64,000 bases of DNA from Holacanthus passer (GCA_025331565.1 JAFREQ010000038.1:1178001-1242000); one strand, 5' to 3'; counted from the stretch's first letter, positions 11,901-25,981 are shown. The notes: a model not told the origin generated them from the letters alone. Numbers and translations are program-made.

Positions 11901-13649
11901 TAATGTTGCTCTATGTCTGCTGGATGTATAGGCAACTGTTAGATAGCCACTTTATAAAGTGATAGTATGCCTGTGTTGTGTTTTCAGCTTGTTGCATTGT
12001 CCCCAAGAGGCCACAAAAAAAAGCATTAAATGCAGCCTTAAAGTGCAGGATATGTCTGAAGGAAGCACAACAATATATCCGACCCTTGTGTCTTGTGCTC
12101 TTTCATGGAGAAAATCAACTGGCACACAAGAAGTAAATGGCTATTCCAGATTAATTTGAATAACCACAAGAATAGCTGGGACCTAAAAAAAGTCAACATT
12201 ATATTCTTGCTCACCATATTAGAGCAGCAGCATGGTAAAATCTAGGGCCAAATGTCACCCAGCATCTGCTTTGCCGAAGTGTCCATGAGCAAAAAATGGA
12301 ACTCCTGAGGCACTAGTCTGTAGGTGAACCTGACCTTTGACCTCTCTATTGAGGGTAGGCATGCAAACAGAGAACTTCCTGGTAGTGGTTAATCCCAAGT
12401 CTCTTGAAAGTTCACACTGGATTTGAACCAGCTTACATTTTTGATGTTGGAAATTACAGGCTTAAGGCATGTTGACAGCGCTGATTACTGTGCAAATTTA
12501 AAAGAAATTATCCAGTAATATATTTCATCTTTTAAATAAACAAAACAAATCTCGAACATCTGAATTCTCACAACTTTGATCTCTAAACGGTGCAGCCATA
12601 CTTTTCCTATACTGCAATTCTATTACCTCCTTTGTCTCATATCTGTCGTCGGATATCAAGAACAGGCCTCATCCTATGTAGCCCTGTTTGAGCATATCGA
12701 TCTGAAAAAAGAGTTGTATCTCTCTCTGGTCAGGGAGATTACATCCGACTGCTGTAAATCAGACACAGGTGGATGAACTTCCTCCTTCCTATAGCTGCCT
12801 TCCAGCTAACCTCTCCTTTACCCTTTCGTTCTTTTCCTCTTTGTCAATCTCTTTTTTTCTTCCCCTTGATACACCCCCTTTCCTATATTCCAGTTCAGGG
12901 TATCATGAAAATAAAGGAGAAAAAAGATTACAGCCACATAAAAACGTCCACGCAATCATATATTTCAGATGTTAGTAGAAAGGCTGTGGATACACAAACA
13001 TCATCTTTGACTTCTCCTTTTCTAAATATATTGCTGTATAAGAGTCCACACAAAATGCAAACAATAAACATATTTGGCTACACAACATGCATTTTTGCAC
13101 ACACACATATTCATGAAAGCGTGTCTGCAGATGTTTATGGACAAGCAGGCACACATTCACATCAGCACCGCGACATTATCAAAGAATTTCTGTGGAAGGA
13201 AGCTGGGCGTTAGAGTAGTACGACTTTCTGTTTGGGTGTACAAAAGCCTCAGTGACACGGAACGTCTGTCTGGGGTCCTATTCATCAAACTTAAAAAACC
13301 TTCAGAGGAAAAATGTCGCCCACTCTAAACCTTTTTGTGCAGCTTATACATCAGTCTGCCTTTGCAGCTGCCTTAGGCCAGTCAGGTTCATTAAATACGT
13401 ACAATGTCACAGACATTTATAACGAGGTAGCACCTGAAGTACAAGTGTTGCTGCACTATCCAGTTACAGGAAATTCATTGTTAACAAAACCTGCTTTAAA
13501 TTGAGACAGTGCGACTTTTCAAAGAAGCAAACATACCCCCTCATTACAAAGCTGAATTCATAATAAATAAAATGCACCTAATGTTTTAAAAATTTGAATG
13601 TACTGCTGATATTAATTACCGCATGAGTTGATGTTTTGAGCAGTGAAAC
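11901..13649. other. Intergenic, no gene seen
   Basis: AT-rich sequence with scattered CA words near 13090-13110. The overlapping short frames at 12576-13330 have no recognisable motif. A stretch near 12235-12430 may be an old repeat but could not be classified. Confidence 0.5.
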
Positions 13650-13810
13650 AAGCTGCAATATTATTAGCTTATAAAGTTTATTTTGGAGCAACAGCTCTTT
13701 AACAAAGCTCCACCATGTTCGCCTGCTGTTCTCTAACTTTGTCTGTCTGCTGTTTATGGATGGACAGGTATTGTTTATGAGAGCTTGTTCATGGTTGTGG
13801 GTTGTAAAAT
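13650..13810. repeat. Fragment of the dispersed repeat seen at 11540 and 20690
   Basis: CTAACTTTGTCTGTCTG and a following TTTATGAGAGCTTGTT block parallel CTAACTTTGTCTGTTTGG and TTTATCAGAGCTTGTT near 20857-20910. It is shorter and more diverged than the other copies. Confidence 0.5.
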
Positions 13811-16610
13811 CATAAACAATAAGCTGAAAGACACTAAAACACCCTGTAGCGTTAACAAATAAACAAAATGTCTGTCAGTACATGTGACCCCTTGCACATT
13901 ATTACGCAATCATTTTCAACATTGTTGATGTAAAAATATTTCTAAGAGCAGTTTTAATGACTCTTTACTTACATATGCTATAGTAGTCTAGGTTTTAGCA
14001 TTTCCTATTGTCCCATAACTGTTACTTGTGGTAACAGTTATCGCTGCAAAACTTACATAGGCTCACTTTAACCCTTTTCATGATTCATTATTTCATAATA
14101 CTCTCTTGGCCACTTTCTGTTCCTAATCATCTTGCAACTCGTGTATCAAACTCTCAATTTTAGCTCCCATCTTGCTCCCGTTTTTGTTACGTACCGAGTC
14201 ACAAATATTTTCCCGAGATGTTGTTGCTCCAGAGCTAAACATTCTTTTCCGAAGGCCATCATCAGCCCTGTCGGTGTGTCCTGTTCGGGGTGGTGTAGCA
14301 GCGCTGAGATTGTCACAGACGTCAGGTCAGAGCGGAACCGACTGTTCTCCAAATGCTCCTCAAGGGTAAAGCCTTGATCTGCTGCTACTGTCTCTTCTGT
14401 AAATTGAATTTTTTGGAAGATTAATTCCTACATTAAAGATCACTGCGGCTCTAGATCAGCAAATATGTGGAGAATTCTTAACTAAAACCCCATATTGAAA
14501 TTAAACGAGGAGAAAAATGTCGCTGCCTTATTCATTATCTTTGAACTATAGATGATATGCTATAAAGTAAAGTATTTACCAATCACCACTTTCATGAATA
14601 ACAGTTTGATTTTTGTGCAATAACCAAAATATGTTCTTGTTTATGAATAACAAGAATCATTTATTGCTTGAATTGATAGCTTAGAAGAATAAAACAAATG
14701 CCAAATCTTCCTGTTATGTAACACATAATTTACTACAGATGTTTCTCTAACCCTATTGTCATTTTTAGATTGGAGTATCTGACACCTGACAGTGCTTATT
14801 GTGCTTTATGTTATTAAATACACACTCCAAATGCACAGCTTGACTTAGCGAGCAACAAGACTTATTGTTTTTTCAGACGCATAAATGTTGAAAGAATGAT
14901 TGCCAGGGTAATCTCTGCCTTTTTTTTTAAAACTGCCGTAGGCATAATACGCCGCTGCATGTTATGACAGATGTAACACCAATATTATGACAGTGCTGTG
15001 GAGTGTTTAAAAGACATTTCAGAGGTAATAGGATAGAGACGATAAATTTGCAGTTCCAATCAAATTGCATTGTGTTGGCCTTCATGTGCGGATGAGTAGA
15101 GATGAGTTTGTTATATCATCACCAGAAATGCATCTCGCCATGACAGATGCTTAGAGAGTGTGTTCCCTATGACACACTGCTGGGCCGGTGTTGTACAGAG
15201 TGTTATGAAAACAGTACGGCTCTTAGATGGATGGAGAAGAGTTCATTCATACAAACACACACAGATTTTCACTTGTACAATTTCCGTTGTCCTTCGCTAC
15301 AGCAGCCAGGTCATTTAAGAACAAATTCTTATGTACAAGGACGGCAGCAGGGAGTTCACCTCTAATCTTTCGTGAGTAGGAGTGCAGAAGAATTAAGGCA
15401 GAAGAAAAAAACATTCAACAGTGAAGGACAAAACTAGATAGTGATACTGAATAACTATAAATAAACAGCAATAAGCAGCAAAGCACAATTAGGGACAGGG
15501 TGGAAAAACAAAGGAAGCATATCAGAGGTGAAGAAAAGCAACATTTAAAAACAGACAAACTAATTTAATGTAAATACATTCCAGACATTTCACAGTTCAG
15601 TTATTCAGTGTAGAGTCACATTACAGGCCCAGGATAGGTTTGGCAAAATAATGCATTGAAGAGTAATTTTAATGTTATTGCAAGATGCAAGTCCCAAACA
15701 CGTTACCCAACCCATTCTGCTCCAGGTTTGCTGTATACTATATGCCAGTTATGTTGGTAAGGATATGCACCATGTAATCATACATGCATCAGGTTGTATT
15801 TCTGAAGAACAACAGCTTTCTCCTGCAGATGACACAGGAAGAAGTCTTGTTAAACACCATGAAAAAAAATTGTGTTCCTCTCTTTCTTTTCTCTACTTTT
15901 CCTGTCTTTCAGGCTCAGAAAGAAACAGTCAGGTGTCGGCTGTTTTGCAGTAAATCAGAGTGCTGTTGGCCACAGCTAAACTTATGTTGACTTATGTGTG
16001 ATGTAGTGTGAACTAAAAAGAGCTTACTATATAATTGAAAGTCCTCTTTACAATAAAAGACTGAATTTTTATTTGTGGGCTGCATTTAACAATAAATTCT
16101 AAACATGCATCTAAACTAAATATTGCAACCACAGTAGATGAAGATTTTAATTGTATGTCTCATTGCAGAATCACCTGTATCACAGTGGCTATCACTCGTC
16201 TGTCACATCCTGACCTCACTCTATCTGTCCCTCCGGAGGTGTTGACACTCATCATGTTCCTGATATCTGGGAACAACCAATCCTGCAACCCACTCCTCGC
16301 CGTGAATACCTCTACCACCCCTTCGCCCCCCCCCCTTTCCCTGTCGCTCTCGAGGCCACAGGCCTCCTGGGAACCGCCTATCTCTACCCAGCGCCCTATC
16401 AGATTGTTGACACGAACAGATACCCTCGCAATGAAAATATTTTGCTTCTCCTAACACTGACATTGGCCTACATGGACCTACATCTCTACCCCCGTTGGGA
16501 TAAACAGCTCCCGTGTAGTGTGTGTGTGGGCGGCTGCAAATGCTTGTGGGTGTCCGCATTTGCTGACAGGTGCATAAAATAATCAGCTTAGGCATTCTTG
16601 ATATCGCAGC

Positions 16611-16612
<2 letters not shown>
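13811..16612. other. Intergenic, no gene seen
   Basis: Mostly AT-rich sequence. A C-rich patch lies at 16320-16345. The frames at 14132-14377 and 16155-16664 show no known domain, and the latter borders CA/GT repeats. Confidence 0.5.

Positions 16613-16642
<30 letters not shown>
16613..16642. repeat. (GT)n microsatellite
   Basis: Fifteen uninterrupted GT units. Confidence 0.95.
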
Positions 16643-16643
<1 letters not shown>

Positions 16644-19600
16644 CAATAATATGTGTGTATGCATGTTTGGTCAAGGGGGCTTGCAGCCGGTTAAAGGTGT
16701 GAAATGGGGGCAGAGGGTGCAGGGAGGAGAGTTGAAAGGTGTAGGTTGCTATCTCGGCATGATGAATATTTGGCCTCAAGTCAGAAGAACTGCTGAAGAG
16801 CGAAATGATAGAAGGGGAAATGAAATCAAACCAAAACAAACCAAAGTGGTTGGTGGAAAGTAGCTACTTTGTGAAAGTCAAAGCAGAGCAAGTGGAGACA
16901 GTTTTAAAAACAGAAACAACACTAGTGTCTGAAGGCCCCAAATCAAATTTTGATGTCAGGTCTGAACGTTTTGCAACCCACAAGAGGTCACAAATGAAAA
17001 CTTTTAAGGTTGAAATCATTGTTCTGACATTTAATATTCATTGTCTAGTGGAAAGTCTTTTTTATCCTTCCCACAGTGGTTTCTTTTTGTAAAAGGTTGC
17101 TATTTGCTGGAAGTAATTTGCTTGTGTTCCTCAGAGAATTAAAATATGAATTTCTAAAAAATTTTCAATTTCAATTTTTCTTTTTTTTTTTTTTTGTGTT
17201 TCTTTTCAGAAACAGTCTCCTCTTTACTCTGGATATTCAACAGACCTTGCTGGAAAACCATTTTCATACAAACTGGCTCTTCCTTAAAAAGTAGTTCCAG
17301 TAAGAACTGTTGACATTGAGGACTATGGATTATCCACAGCAGTGCTGGAGTGAAGGCAAAACTTTGGTATTTAGCCTTACACATCAACTAGATTGCTAAT
17401 TAGGAGCATGTTGTGTGCAGGTTGATCAAATCTTTTTTGCTGCTGTTAAAATGTTTTAAATATTTGTATCTTACTGCCATTAAGAGCTGCTACGTTTTGC
17501 ATTTTCAAAAACAAGTCACCCAAAAATACTCATGTATTTTTCAGTGTGAATTTTAGCAGGTAAGACTAGAATCCTTAGGAGGTGGTGTCAACATTCCTGA
17601 CTAAAAACCTAAAAGCTAAAGTCACTTCCTCTCTGTCCTCCCCTCCATCCACCACATTGCCCCTGGAGAATCTGCAATAAAAACAAATCAGCCATCTAGG
17701 ACCCCCGTGGACCCCAGTGGCCAAATGCGTCCATGGAACTGCTCGATTATTTTTACCTGACACAGGAAAGAGCCCACTCATAACAAACGCAGGGCGAGGT
17801 GGTGACAGATCTCGTTAACCCCATTATGAATGAAAGGGGAAAGCGGTACAGGGGGGCAGACGGGTGTGAGCTGAACGTGTGCCTAGACGTCTCCCTGAGG
17901 TTCGGTCCTGACCTTTCGCACAACCTGATGGAGAACACACGCATACAGATATGTATGCTCATGTACCAGCAAGTATGCATGCGCACTATTTGAATGGGCC
18001 TGAGGAAAGTGTCATGGAAGATGCCATTAATGGGCCTGACCACATAGTCTTGGGACCAAATCCTTGTGGCCAGCATATGTCAGCTCAGCCTAATACTTTA
18101 GCAGCTACATCAACAGCCATGTCAGTCAGAGCAAGTCACTGACAGATGTTATATATGTAATGAGTGGCCAATCATACCTGATCCAACAAACAGACAAAGA
18201 ACATATGGCCACAATGTGTGATGACAGACGAGACAAGCCGCTGTTCTGACAATCTGTGCTCAGGTATATTTACATACATTCACAGTATTTCAGAAGGCAT
18301 GGTAATAACTACTGAAGTGATCTCTGGAGTTTCATGTTATCTCAGTTCGCAATTGAAATAAAATGGCGTTGTCAGATTAATGTGACAGGGCTACACTGTT
18401 CGCGAACGGCTCCAACTGGACACATGCCAGCTTCTTTGCTGCCAACGATCAGCATCTTCACAGTACATTGTACAACCCCATTGAAACCCCTTCCAATTCC
18501 ACGGTGAGCACAGAGCCGTCCTACTGTTCGCCTGCCTGTTGGGTAAATAACGATTTGTTTAAAGTTTCAACAAAAGTTTCCTTTTGTTTTTCTGAAATAT
18601 GGGAATAGGGTTGTTTTTTTAAAACTTAAATTATTAACTTTTAATTGCCAATGGGTATCTACTCGGTTGCCCTGTGGGTAATTCAGACATGATCAACAGA
18701 TCAGACTCTCTCCTCCTACTCAGGTTTTATACATGATCACACTAAAAGCCAGTGATTGAAATGGATTACAACCTTAAACAGTGTTATAAAATCACTGAGT
18801 ACTGTGTAACAAAGTTTAGCTTGAAGCAGTGTGGGTGGTGACGGACTGGCACGTTTCCCCCTCTGGGTTTACTGTAGCTGTGTGTGCTTGCTGTTGAGAC
18901 CGTTCAGTACTACAAACCCATGACTCCACTCAACTGCTGATGATACCAAGCTCCCATACATACTCGCCACCCTCCGCACTTCCTGTACGTACTGCCTGTA
19001 TGCTTTTTTTTTTTAGCATACTGACTAAGATTGCTTGGGGGCTCATTTGTTCATTTATCAGACTCAGTAGCCTTTAGCCTGTGGATACTACTCCAGTTAG
19101 AATGCTTCTGCTCCAGTGGCCCAAAAGATGAACCTGGAAAACCTAAATTAAGAACTTCCCACTTGGTATATACCAAGGCAAAATAATACTCAAACTTCCT
19201 GGGTTACAAGAACAAACTAAAACCTTGTATAAAGGCCTTGTATGAAAGTTTTATAAGGCTGAATACACTTGCAGCTCATAAGAGCTTGACTAGTAGAGAA
19301 GAGAATGTTAGGATGCTGGTTAAAAACAAAAAAGGGCCATGCAATAGGTGGAGAATCAAACACAATCAACAAGAAGGAGGAAAACACGTCACTTTAAAGC
19401 CAGTGTGTGCATGGCAGTCAGCCATTGTTCTAATGAGTGCTCATTCGGAAATGCACTGATTCTCTCTCAGAGACCTTAAACTAATTTCCTGAGGCTCACT
19501 GACTCCTTTGAAGAAGGGAGGTCCTGAGAGGCTGCGTGTGCCACTGGGTCGCCAAGGTGACGGGACATCCCGGCAGGAAAAACAGGAAGCGAGGGCAAAG

Positions 19601-20689
19601 AGTGACTCTGATTGGACCCCTCCTTGCTCGCGTGCAGCCCCTTTCCCCTCTTTCATTTGTGTTACAAGCGCTAATGGGAATGTGTCACTTAAAATAAACA
19701 TGGCAGCCATGTGAACATGCTTTGGGCATGCGTATGTCGTTGTATCTCAATGCACATGTGACATCCATACGTATACGTAAACACATAGATTTCAACTAAA
19801 TGAAAATCATGATAACATTTTGAATTCAAAACTAGAAAATAAATCCTCTGTCTGTCTTTCCCAGAGCCCCATGACTCCTCATCACCTCCTATCCAAATCC
19901 ACAACAGTGTGCTACCACCCGATGATAGGGCGTATGGCTGGAGGTCATTGTTAATCCAACTGTCTCTATTCTCTGTTATCTCCCTCTCTTCCTCCCCTCT
20001 GAGTCCTTGGTCTATTTATCAGACAAAATACCTGCTCCTCTATCCAGAATTTGAACCAGGTTCATCAAGTTTAAAGAATGCACACAATGAAAGTGCTGCA
20101 TATGCAAAACGGTGCACAAGATGAGCATTTATCCTTACTTTTGTTCAAAGTATTCTTACTAAATTATATAGTCATGCCTCAGTGTCTTTCTGCTCGAAGA
20201 GAAGAAAAGTGAGCCACTCAGACTTGTGGACCTCTCAGCCTCTTTGAGATCATTGTAACCCAGCTTGACCTCCTGAAAGAGAAACAAAGTATTTCGGCAG
20301 ATAAATGTCAAATCCTTTTTCTCAGAACTTTAGCCATTGGTTTCGACCCCCTCTGAAGTTGTAATCTGATGTGTGCATAAAGGACGCTGTGTTTTGACAT
20401 GTATAATATGTTTGCTATTTCTTCCTGGAGGAAGTTATACAGGATCCCACTGGAATTAGAGATGTCTGTCTGTGAACACAATGGTTGGACATTAAAACTG
20501 AGCACAGCACGGGCATTATGTATCCTGTATATAGACACATTTGTTGCATCGATACACACAAGGTTAGATGCATTTGGCCTTTTTTTTAAATCAGTCTTTG
20601 TGTTGTTAAAGTTGTAGTTAAAGCTGCACTTAGGGACAAACCCACAGAGAATTATCATCTAACTCAATCATCTGATTCAACAGTTCCCA
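16643..20689. other. Intergenic, no gene seen
   Basis: A poly-T run lies near 17179-17195. Sequence at about 17600-17900 and 19590-19720 is repeat-free and moderately GC-rich and could include regulatory elements. Nothing else is identified. Confidence 0.45.
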
Positions 20690-21050
20690 TTAGCTTTTTT
20701 ATGGAGCATTTTAGCATCTTTCAGCAACATCTGCATTCATTTGGACTCACGGTTCTGACTACCTGGCAAGTGTATATACAATACTTACCCTCTTTTTTAG
20801 CTCTGTTTTTGGTCTCCATTATTCCTGAGGGAAATATCTGTCCATCTGTGAGTCACTAACTTTGTCTGTTTGGTACTGAGCAGGGAGTGTTGGTTTATCA
20901 GAGCTTGTTTGATGAAAAAAGCTGCTCGCAGCTGCTGAAATCATCTTCATGAGAGGTGGTGAGAGAGAAGCCAAAGAGCAATGTTGCGGGCAATACAACC
21001 AAAACAATGAGCTGTTATAAAGCTCTGCAGAGCTGAAAGGATCATTCTCT
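20690..21050. repeat. Dispersed repeat copy B
   Basis: Contains the blocks TTTAGCATCTTTCAGCAAC, TCTGTTTTTGGTCTCCATTA, CTGAGGGAAATATCTGTCC and CAGCTGCTGAAATCATCTTC, a combination I recall as abundant in percomorph genomes. It shares blocks with 11540-11900 (partly inverted) and 13650-13810. Confidence 0.6.
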
Positions 21051-21179
21051 GTGGGTTCGTCATTATGAGCCCTTTCACATCAAGAAGTCATATTATCCAT
21101 TGTTAATATAAAAATATTGATAATAGGTGCATTAAAGTGTGCTTTCAGGAGTAAGTTGATTTTAACATTATTGTACATC

Positions 21180-21285
21180 TATGTAGAGCGGCAACTACAT
21201 AATTATGGGATAATTTCTCATAATTGTGAGAGAGTAAGTTATAATTATTAGGCACATGAGTCATAATTATGAGATAAGATCCTAG
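21180..21285. repeat. Short repeated block of CATAATTATGAGATAA-type units
   Basis: Related words built on cataatt(a/g)tgaga recur four times, near 21199, 21217, 21237 and 21260, some in inverted sense. This resembles a low-copy tandem motif seen in fish DNA. Confidence 0.5.
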
Positions 21286-21898
21286 TTTTTTTCTCTGGTG
21301 AATGCAATATGCTTCCATAAAAAGGACAGCTGAATATTTAACGTATTAAAAAAGACTGTACAATATCACTGTGTGGTTGTAAGAAGAGAAAGCAGTGTCT
21401 CTATGATAACAAAATACCTTTAAATTACATTGCCAGATGAGAAAAATTCTGTATGTCTAAAATGGAGACAAAAAGAACAAAACAACAAAAGACACGGTGA
21501 TCCAAACATAAATGCTTTGACCTGTGAGGTGTGAAGTTAGACTTAATCTTCATCCTCCTCCCCAACCCCTCATGAGCCCACCTGAGACCCTGCTGCACCT
21601 GAGAGAAGAGATGTCGGGGCGGTTGAGGGTCTGAGGGCTCGTCACAACATCAGGCTGCTCACACATGTCCAAGGACAAAGACCCCAACACCTGTGGGTGC
21701 AGAGGTCGGGGATGAGGATCGGGTGGGGGTCTCTGTGGGTGGATTGCGAGGAGGCTGAGACGAGCGAATGAATGTTATGGAGACATGCATGGTAACCGAG
21801 CTAAGTGCTTGAAGGCCTTTAAGAGGATGTGTGTGTGTTTGAAGCATAACTAGAGAGGGAAATGAGTGAGAATGTGTTGAGCGGCAAGTGTGCCACAT

Positions 21899-21936
21899 AT
21901 GTGTGTGTGTGTGTGTGTGTGCATGTGTGTGTGTGC
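21899..21936. repeat. (GT)n microsatellite with GCAT interruption
   Basis: GT units interrupted by one GCAT. CA words also occur on the + strand near 22100-22170. Confidence 0.9.
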
Positions 21937-22544
21937 AGCTCTCTCCACGTCGCTGCCTTTCCATACAGTCCAGGTGTGCACTGGGGTCTATTGTCATCCG
22001 ACTGGACTTATCGGCCCCTCTTCTCCCTGTCAGCTACCTGCCCTTTGATGTCTGGGAAGTCTTTCACCCTCTTTCTGTGTGGGTCAACATTCCAGCAGCC
22101 ACACACACACACATACGTGCACGTACAAAAACACACCTGCACGTACACACACAGACGTGTCCTGAAACACACAGAAGAGAGGGAGGGATGAGGAGAGTGA
22201 AGGGAGGAATAACAAAAGAACAGGAGGGGAGTGAAGTACAAGTAAACACTTGCTCTGTATCAGAGGGCTTAAAATTGAGCTAAAGCAGAGTCAAGACATC
22301 AGACGATTCATTATAACATCAGTGGAATGGTGGGATCCAGTATTGATTTAATGCACTGTGGCTGGGAGTAATGTTATACACATTATATTAGAATAATTTG
22401 AAGGAAATCTGTATCTGTATCCTTTGTCCAACCACAACTACACTTCAACCAGCAAGATGAAAAATATCTTATATAATAATCTTATATAATCTTTCAATCA
22501 CCAATTATTGGCAGAAATTATTAACAGGATACAAAAAACAAACT

Positions 22545-22715
22545 GAGAAATGGTGGAAGAAGTATGAAGATCTCTTGCATAAAAGAATAGAAAAATAGTT
22601 TCACATTCTAAGTAAGTTATTCTTGTACTCAACATACTTTAGTAAGTGTACTTAAATAATTTGCATTACTCATAATAAAAATAGTGCAAGTAGCTTAAAT
22701 AAAACAATTAAACAC
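22545..22715. repeat. Diverged copy of the GGTGGAAGAAGTAC repeat
   Basis: Starts ATGGTGGAAGAAGTATGAAG and continues with tacttaag- and acttaaataa-type words as at 57868-58365. It is shorter and more decayed than that copy. Confidence 0.5.
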
Positions 22716-24573
22716 CCACTCGACGTATATATGGAAGTCACTTCTTTCTTCAACCCTCCATGTTTCAGTACACACTCGCTGCCTCCTCCTAGCCTACTGT
22801 ATGTAACCATATATTATATCACCATATAAACACAATGTTTAACCAGAGTTTCTTCTCCTATATCACTCTTCCCTCCTCACGTCGTGCCTGTCTGTGTCTG
22901 TGGTTGTTTTCTCAGTGCTCTTGATGACTGGTGCTGACAGATGCCAGACTGTCAAGGGCCTCTGATCACACAAACAGCTTCCCCAGCACACTTTCACTCA
23001 CTGCTACACCCGCTTTTATATACTCAACTTGCATGGCACCCATACAGATGGAAGGAGATGTCAATTATACTAAAATGAATCAAGAGGAAGGATTGAATCT
23101 TCAGGACTGGACATGTTTTTTTTTAGCTGTTTGCATTTGTTTTTCTTTCATTTTTATTTGTGTTCAAGTATCCAAGATCCTTGGACAAGGCAGTTTTAAA
23201 TGGCATTTATTAGTGAAGAAACAGAATGAAAGAGTGAAATACAGTATTTATTCTGTCAGGAAAAGAGAGAAGGGGTGGTCCTCGGGTTCAAGTTTTCTAT
23301 TTGACCTTTGTGCTTGATGGTGTAGTTTTACATTTCAGGTTAATTGGTGCAGAGATGATGCCTGTGTGTGTGTGCGCTTCTGGGCATGTGTGTGTGTGTC
23401 AGGGTTCGGGCCATGCCTGTATATCTCTGTCTCCCCCTCTCAGCCAGGTGCATGGCACTGCTGTGGAGCTTTTATCCCAGGCAGATCCCTGGGAATGTAG
23501 GGAATTTCTCCCAGACGCTCCTGGTCACAGTGCCCCAGCAGCTCCTACTTACCAACACACACACATACACACTCACACCTCCTCTGCCTCCCCCCTAACC
23601 CCGACATCATTGACAGACACAGCCCAAAGAGCAGACACCTGGCCTCGCATGCACACACAGACACACACCCTGGGGAACTGCAGGGAAAGTCAGGGATCAG
23701 CAGAAACACTCTAGAGAAACAGGAGAAGACAGAAAGAACCAGATGCAAGATAGTACTCAACAAGAGAGAAAGAGAGAGGTGGAGGGTGGGGGGGACAAAA
23801 AAGTGAGACTTAAACAAAGACAATAAGCTACGATTGAAGGGTCAATATGAAGGAAATCGGTAAATCCACATATGAAGCACTCAAAAATGAAAGAAATTAC
23901 ATCTCGTCTAACTGTATATGACAAGATTTTATATGTTAAACATCAAGGTCAAGGTCATTTTTTGTGTTGAATGACATTCAGCTACTTTCCCAAGCAACTT
24001 TCCCATTAAAGGAAAAAACAAAACAAAACACTTTTAGCCTTAAAGTTTGAAAATGTGACAATGAATCACACATGCAGCAGAGAGTCTGGGCAAGGAAGAG
24101 TTAACTGACTCTCCCCTCCTGTCAGTGAGGGCGCGGCCTGCCTGTCAGTCAGGAGTTAACACCACCTGAGAGTCCTGTCAGCCTCACTTCCTCTCCTTTC
24201 TACTGCCTGTCAATCAACCTGCCACACCGCAAAAACCACGCAGTGTGTGTATCAGAGTGTGTGTCTTTGTCGTGGTTTATACGGACTGAAAATCAAGATT
24301 ACACAAGAACAACACAAGTTTTCTTTTTGCTTTATGTCATGCCAGTTGGGGGAGTGAAATGAATTGAGCGCGAAACCTGTGAAACACTCATCAGGTGATA
24401 TGAAAACAAAACATTGTGGCTACAGAAAGCTGTTGCGTGCAGCTCTTGCGTGGCATTTCTCCTTGTTGAAGCACTGACTGGCATGTGTGATAATGTCTTG
24501 TCTCAATTCACACGCTGAAAGAATGAAAATCATTTAGCTGGTGGGAAGAGAATCCACATGCTGCTATTATCCT
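22716..24573. other. Intergenic, no gene seen
   Basis: A repeat-free patch at about 24090-24260 with paired CTGTCAGT words (24119, 24140) could be regulatory. The frames at 22931-23714 are not recognisable, and the 3' one is partly CA repeat. Confidence 0.45.
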
Positions 24574-24633
24574 AACACACACACACACACATACACACAC
24601 ACACACTCACACGCACACACACACACACACACA
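24574..24633. repeat. (CA)n imperfect microsatellite
   Basis: CA units interrupted by TACA, CTCA and CGCA. Confidence 0.95.
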
Positions 24634-24753
24634 GCTCATTATCTAAACACTGCAGGGCATGGTTCTCCACTCCCCTCCTCTTCTCTCTCTGTCTGTGTCT
24701 GCACCTCTGAGGCCAAGGCAAACACTAGGTGTGTGTAATACACTCATATCTTA

Positions 24754-24755
24754 AC

Positions 24756-24840
<85 letters not shown>
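24754..24840. repeat. Long (CA)n tract with CGCGCGCG core block
   Basis: About 43 units, including a CGCGCGCG segment near 24763-24770. Alternating purine-pyrimidine sequence of this length can adopt Z-DNA. An inverted (GT)n partner follows at 24896-24918. Confidence 0.95.
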
Positions 24841-24843
<3 letters not shown>

Positions 24844-24895
24844 CTCTCCCTACTCCTAATTCCCCAGATGTGCTGAAACTTAACGGCAGGTTTTT

Positions 24896-24918
24896 TGTGT
24901 GTGTGTGTGTGTGTGTGT
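24896..24918. repeat. (GT)n microsatellite, inverted partner of 24754-24840
   Basis: Eleven GT units, 55 bases after the long CA tract. The two complementary tracts could form a long hairpin. Confidence 0.9.
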
Positions 24919-25069
24919 TGGGAGTGGTGCAAATCGCATCATATCCACTGGAAGGAAAACAAAAACTCTTCTGTCATATTAAACTCTCATTGTTGCCTCT
25001 AATAAGCGTAAAATCTTCATATTATTATTTTTCAAATCAGTCCAACTGATTATCTACAAAAGAACAAAC

Positions 25070-25619
25070 TACAACCTGATCCCAAAAAAGTTGGGAGGCT
25101 GTGCAAAACATATATAATAATAAAAATTAATAAAAACAAATTGCAATCAATTACAAACAAGCTCTCTACCGACAAAAAGTGAAGTGTTCCTGAGCCCATA
25201 TGATAATCTCCTTTATACAATCATGTGTTTGACAAAGTGTTGAACCTCTCTCCATCCTCGCTTGTGAGCAACTGAGTCTTTCCAGGATGAACCTTTCATA
25301 CCCAATCATGACACTATCACCTGTTACCAATGAACCTGTTTACCTGTGGAATGATCCAAACAGGTGTTTTTGGATCAGTCCACAACTTTCACAGTCTTTT
25401 GTTGCTCCTGTCCCAACTGGTTTGAAACATGTTGCTGCCATCAAATTCAGAATATAAGCAGATATTTACAAAAATCAATGAACTTGATGAGGTCAAACAT
25501 TAAATATATTGCCTTTGTACTGTTTTCAATTGGGAAAATGTCAAAAATTAGCAAATTATCACATTCTGTTTTATCAGTGTTTTACACAGTGTCCCAACTG
25601 TTTTGGAATCAGAGTTATA
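25070..25619. mobile_element. Non-autonomous Tc1/mariner-like element (MITE), about 550 bp
   Basis: The left end CAACCTGATCCCAAAAAAGT (from 25072) is the inverted partner of the right end ACTGTTTTGGAATCAGAGTT (to about 25617), and TA dinucleotides flank both ends as in Tc1/mariner insertions. Internal blocks such as CACCTGTGGAATG..CCAAACAGGTGTTTTTGG and TTGCTGCCATCAAATTCA match my recall of a full fish element of about 1.6 kb that encodes a transposase. Here the coding part is deleted, so the copy cannot move by itself. TIRs are diverged, implying age. Confidence 0.8.
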
Positions 25620-25979
25620 CTTGGTTTCAGATACTGCCTCCAAAGAACAGCATCTGTCCCTTCTTGTCTTTGGTGACCACTTGAACAAGTAGATTCAGCT
25701 GGAGGAAGTGCGCAAGATTGACAACAAAGGGAAATGGGTTTGAAGACACAGAAAATGGGTTTAAGAAGACAGCGAGTACAGCTTGTCAGCGACGCTGTAG
25801 CCTTGCAGCTGTGTGGTGTCTCTGTCACCCGGCTGGTCTCTGTTTCACAGAGAATTCCTCTGCGGCTCTCTAATAGGCTGACAGCCCCCAACCCCCCCGG
25901 CCTCACAATACTGACCTGCTATTGGTTCCCCGGGGGCCATGGACCTCCCCCACGCTCAGACAGATACAGACTGGCACTT

Positions 25980-25981
<2 letters not shown>

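Noticed and set aside
24541..25049. Frames with long His-Thr or Val-Cys runs
   Set aside because: Translations of CA/GT microsatellites.
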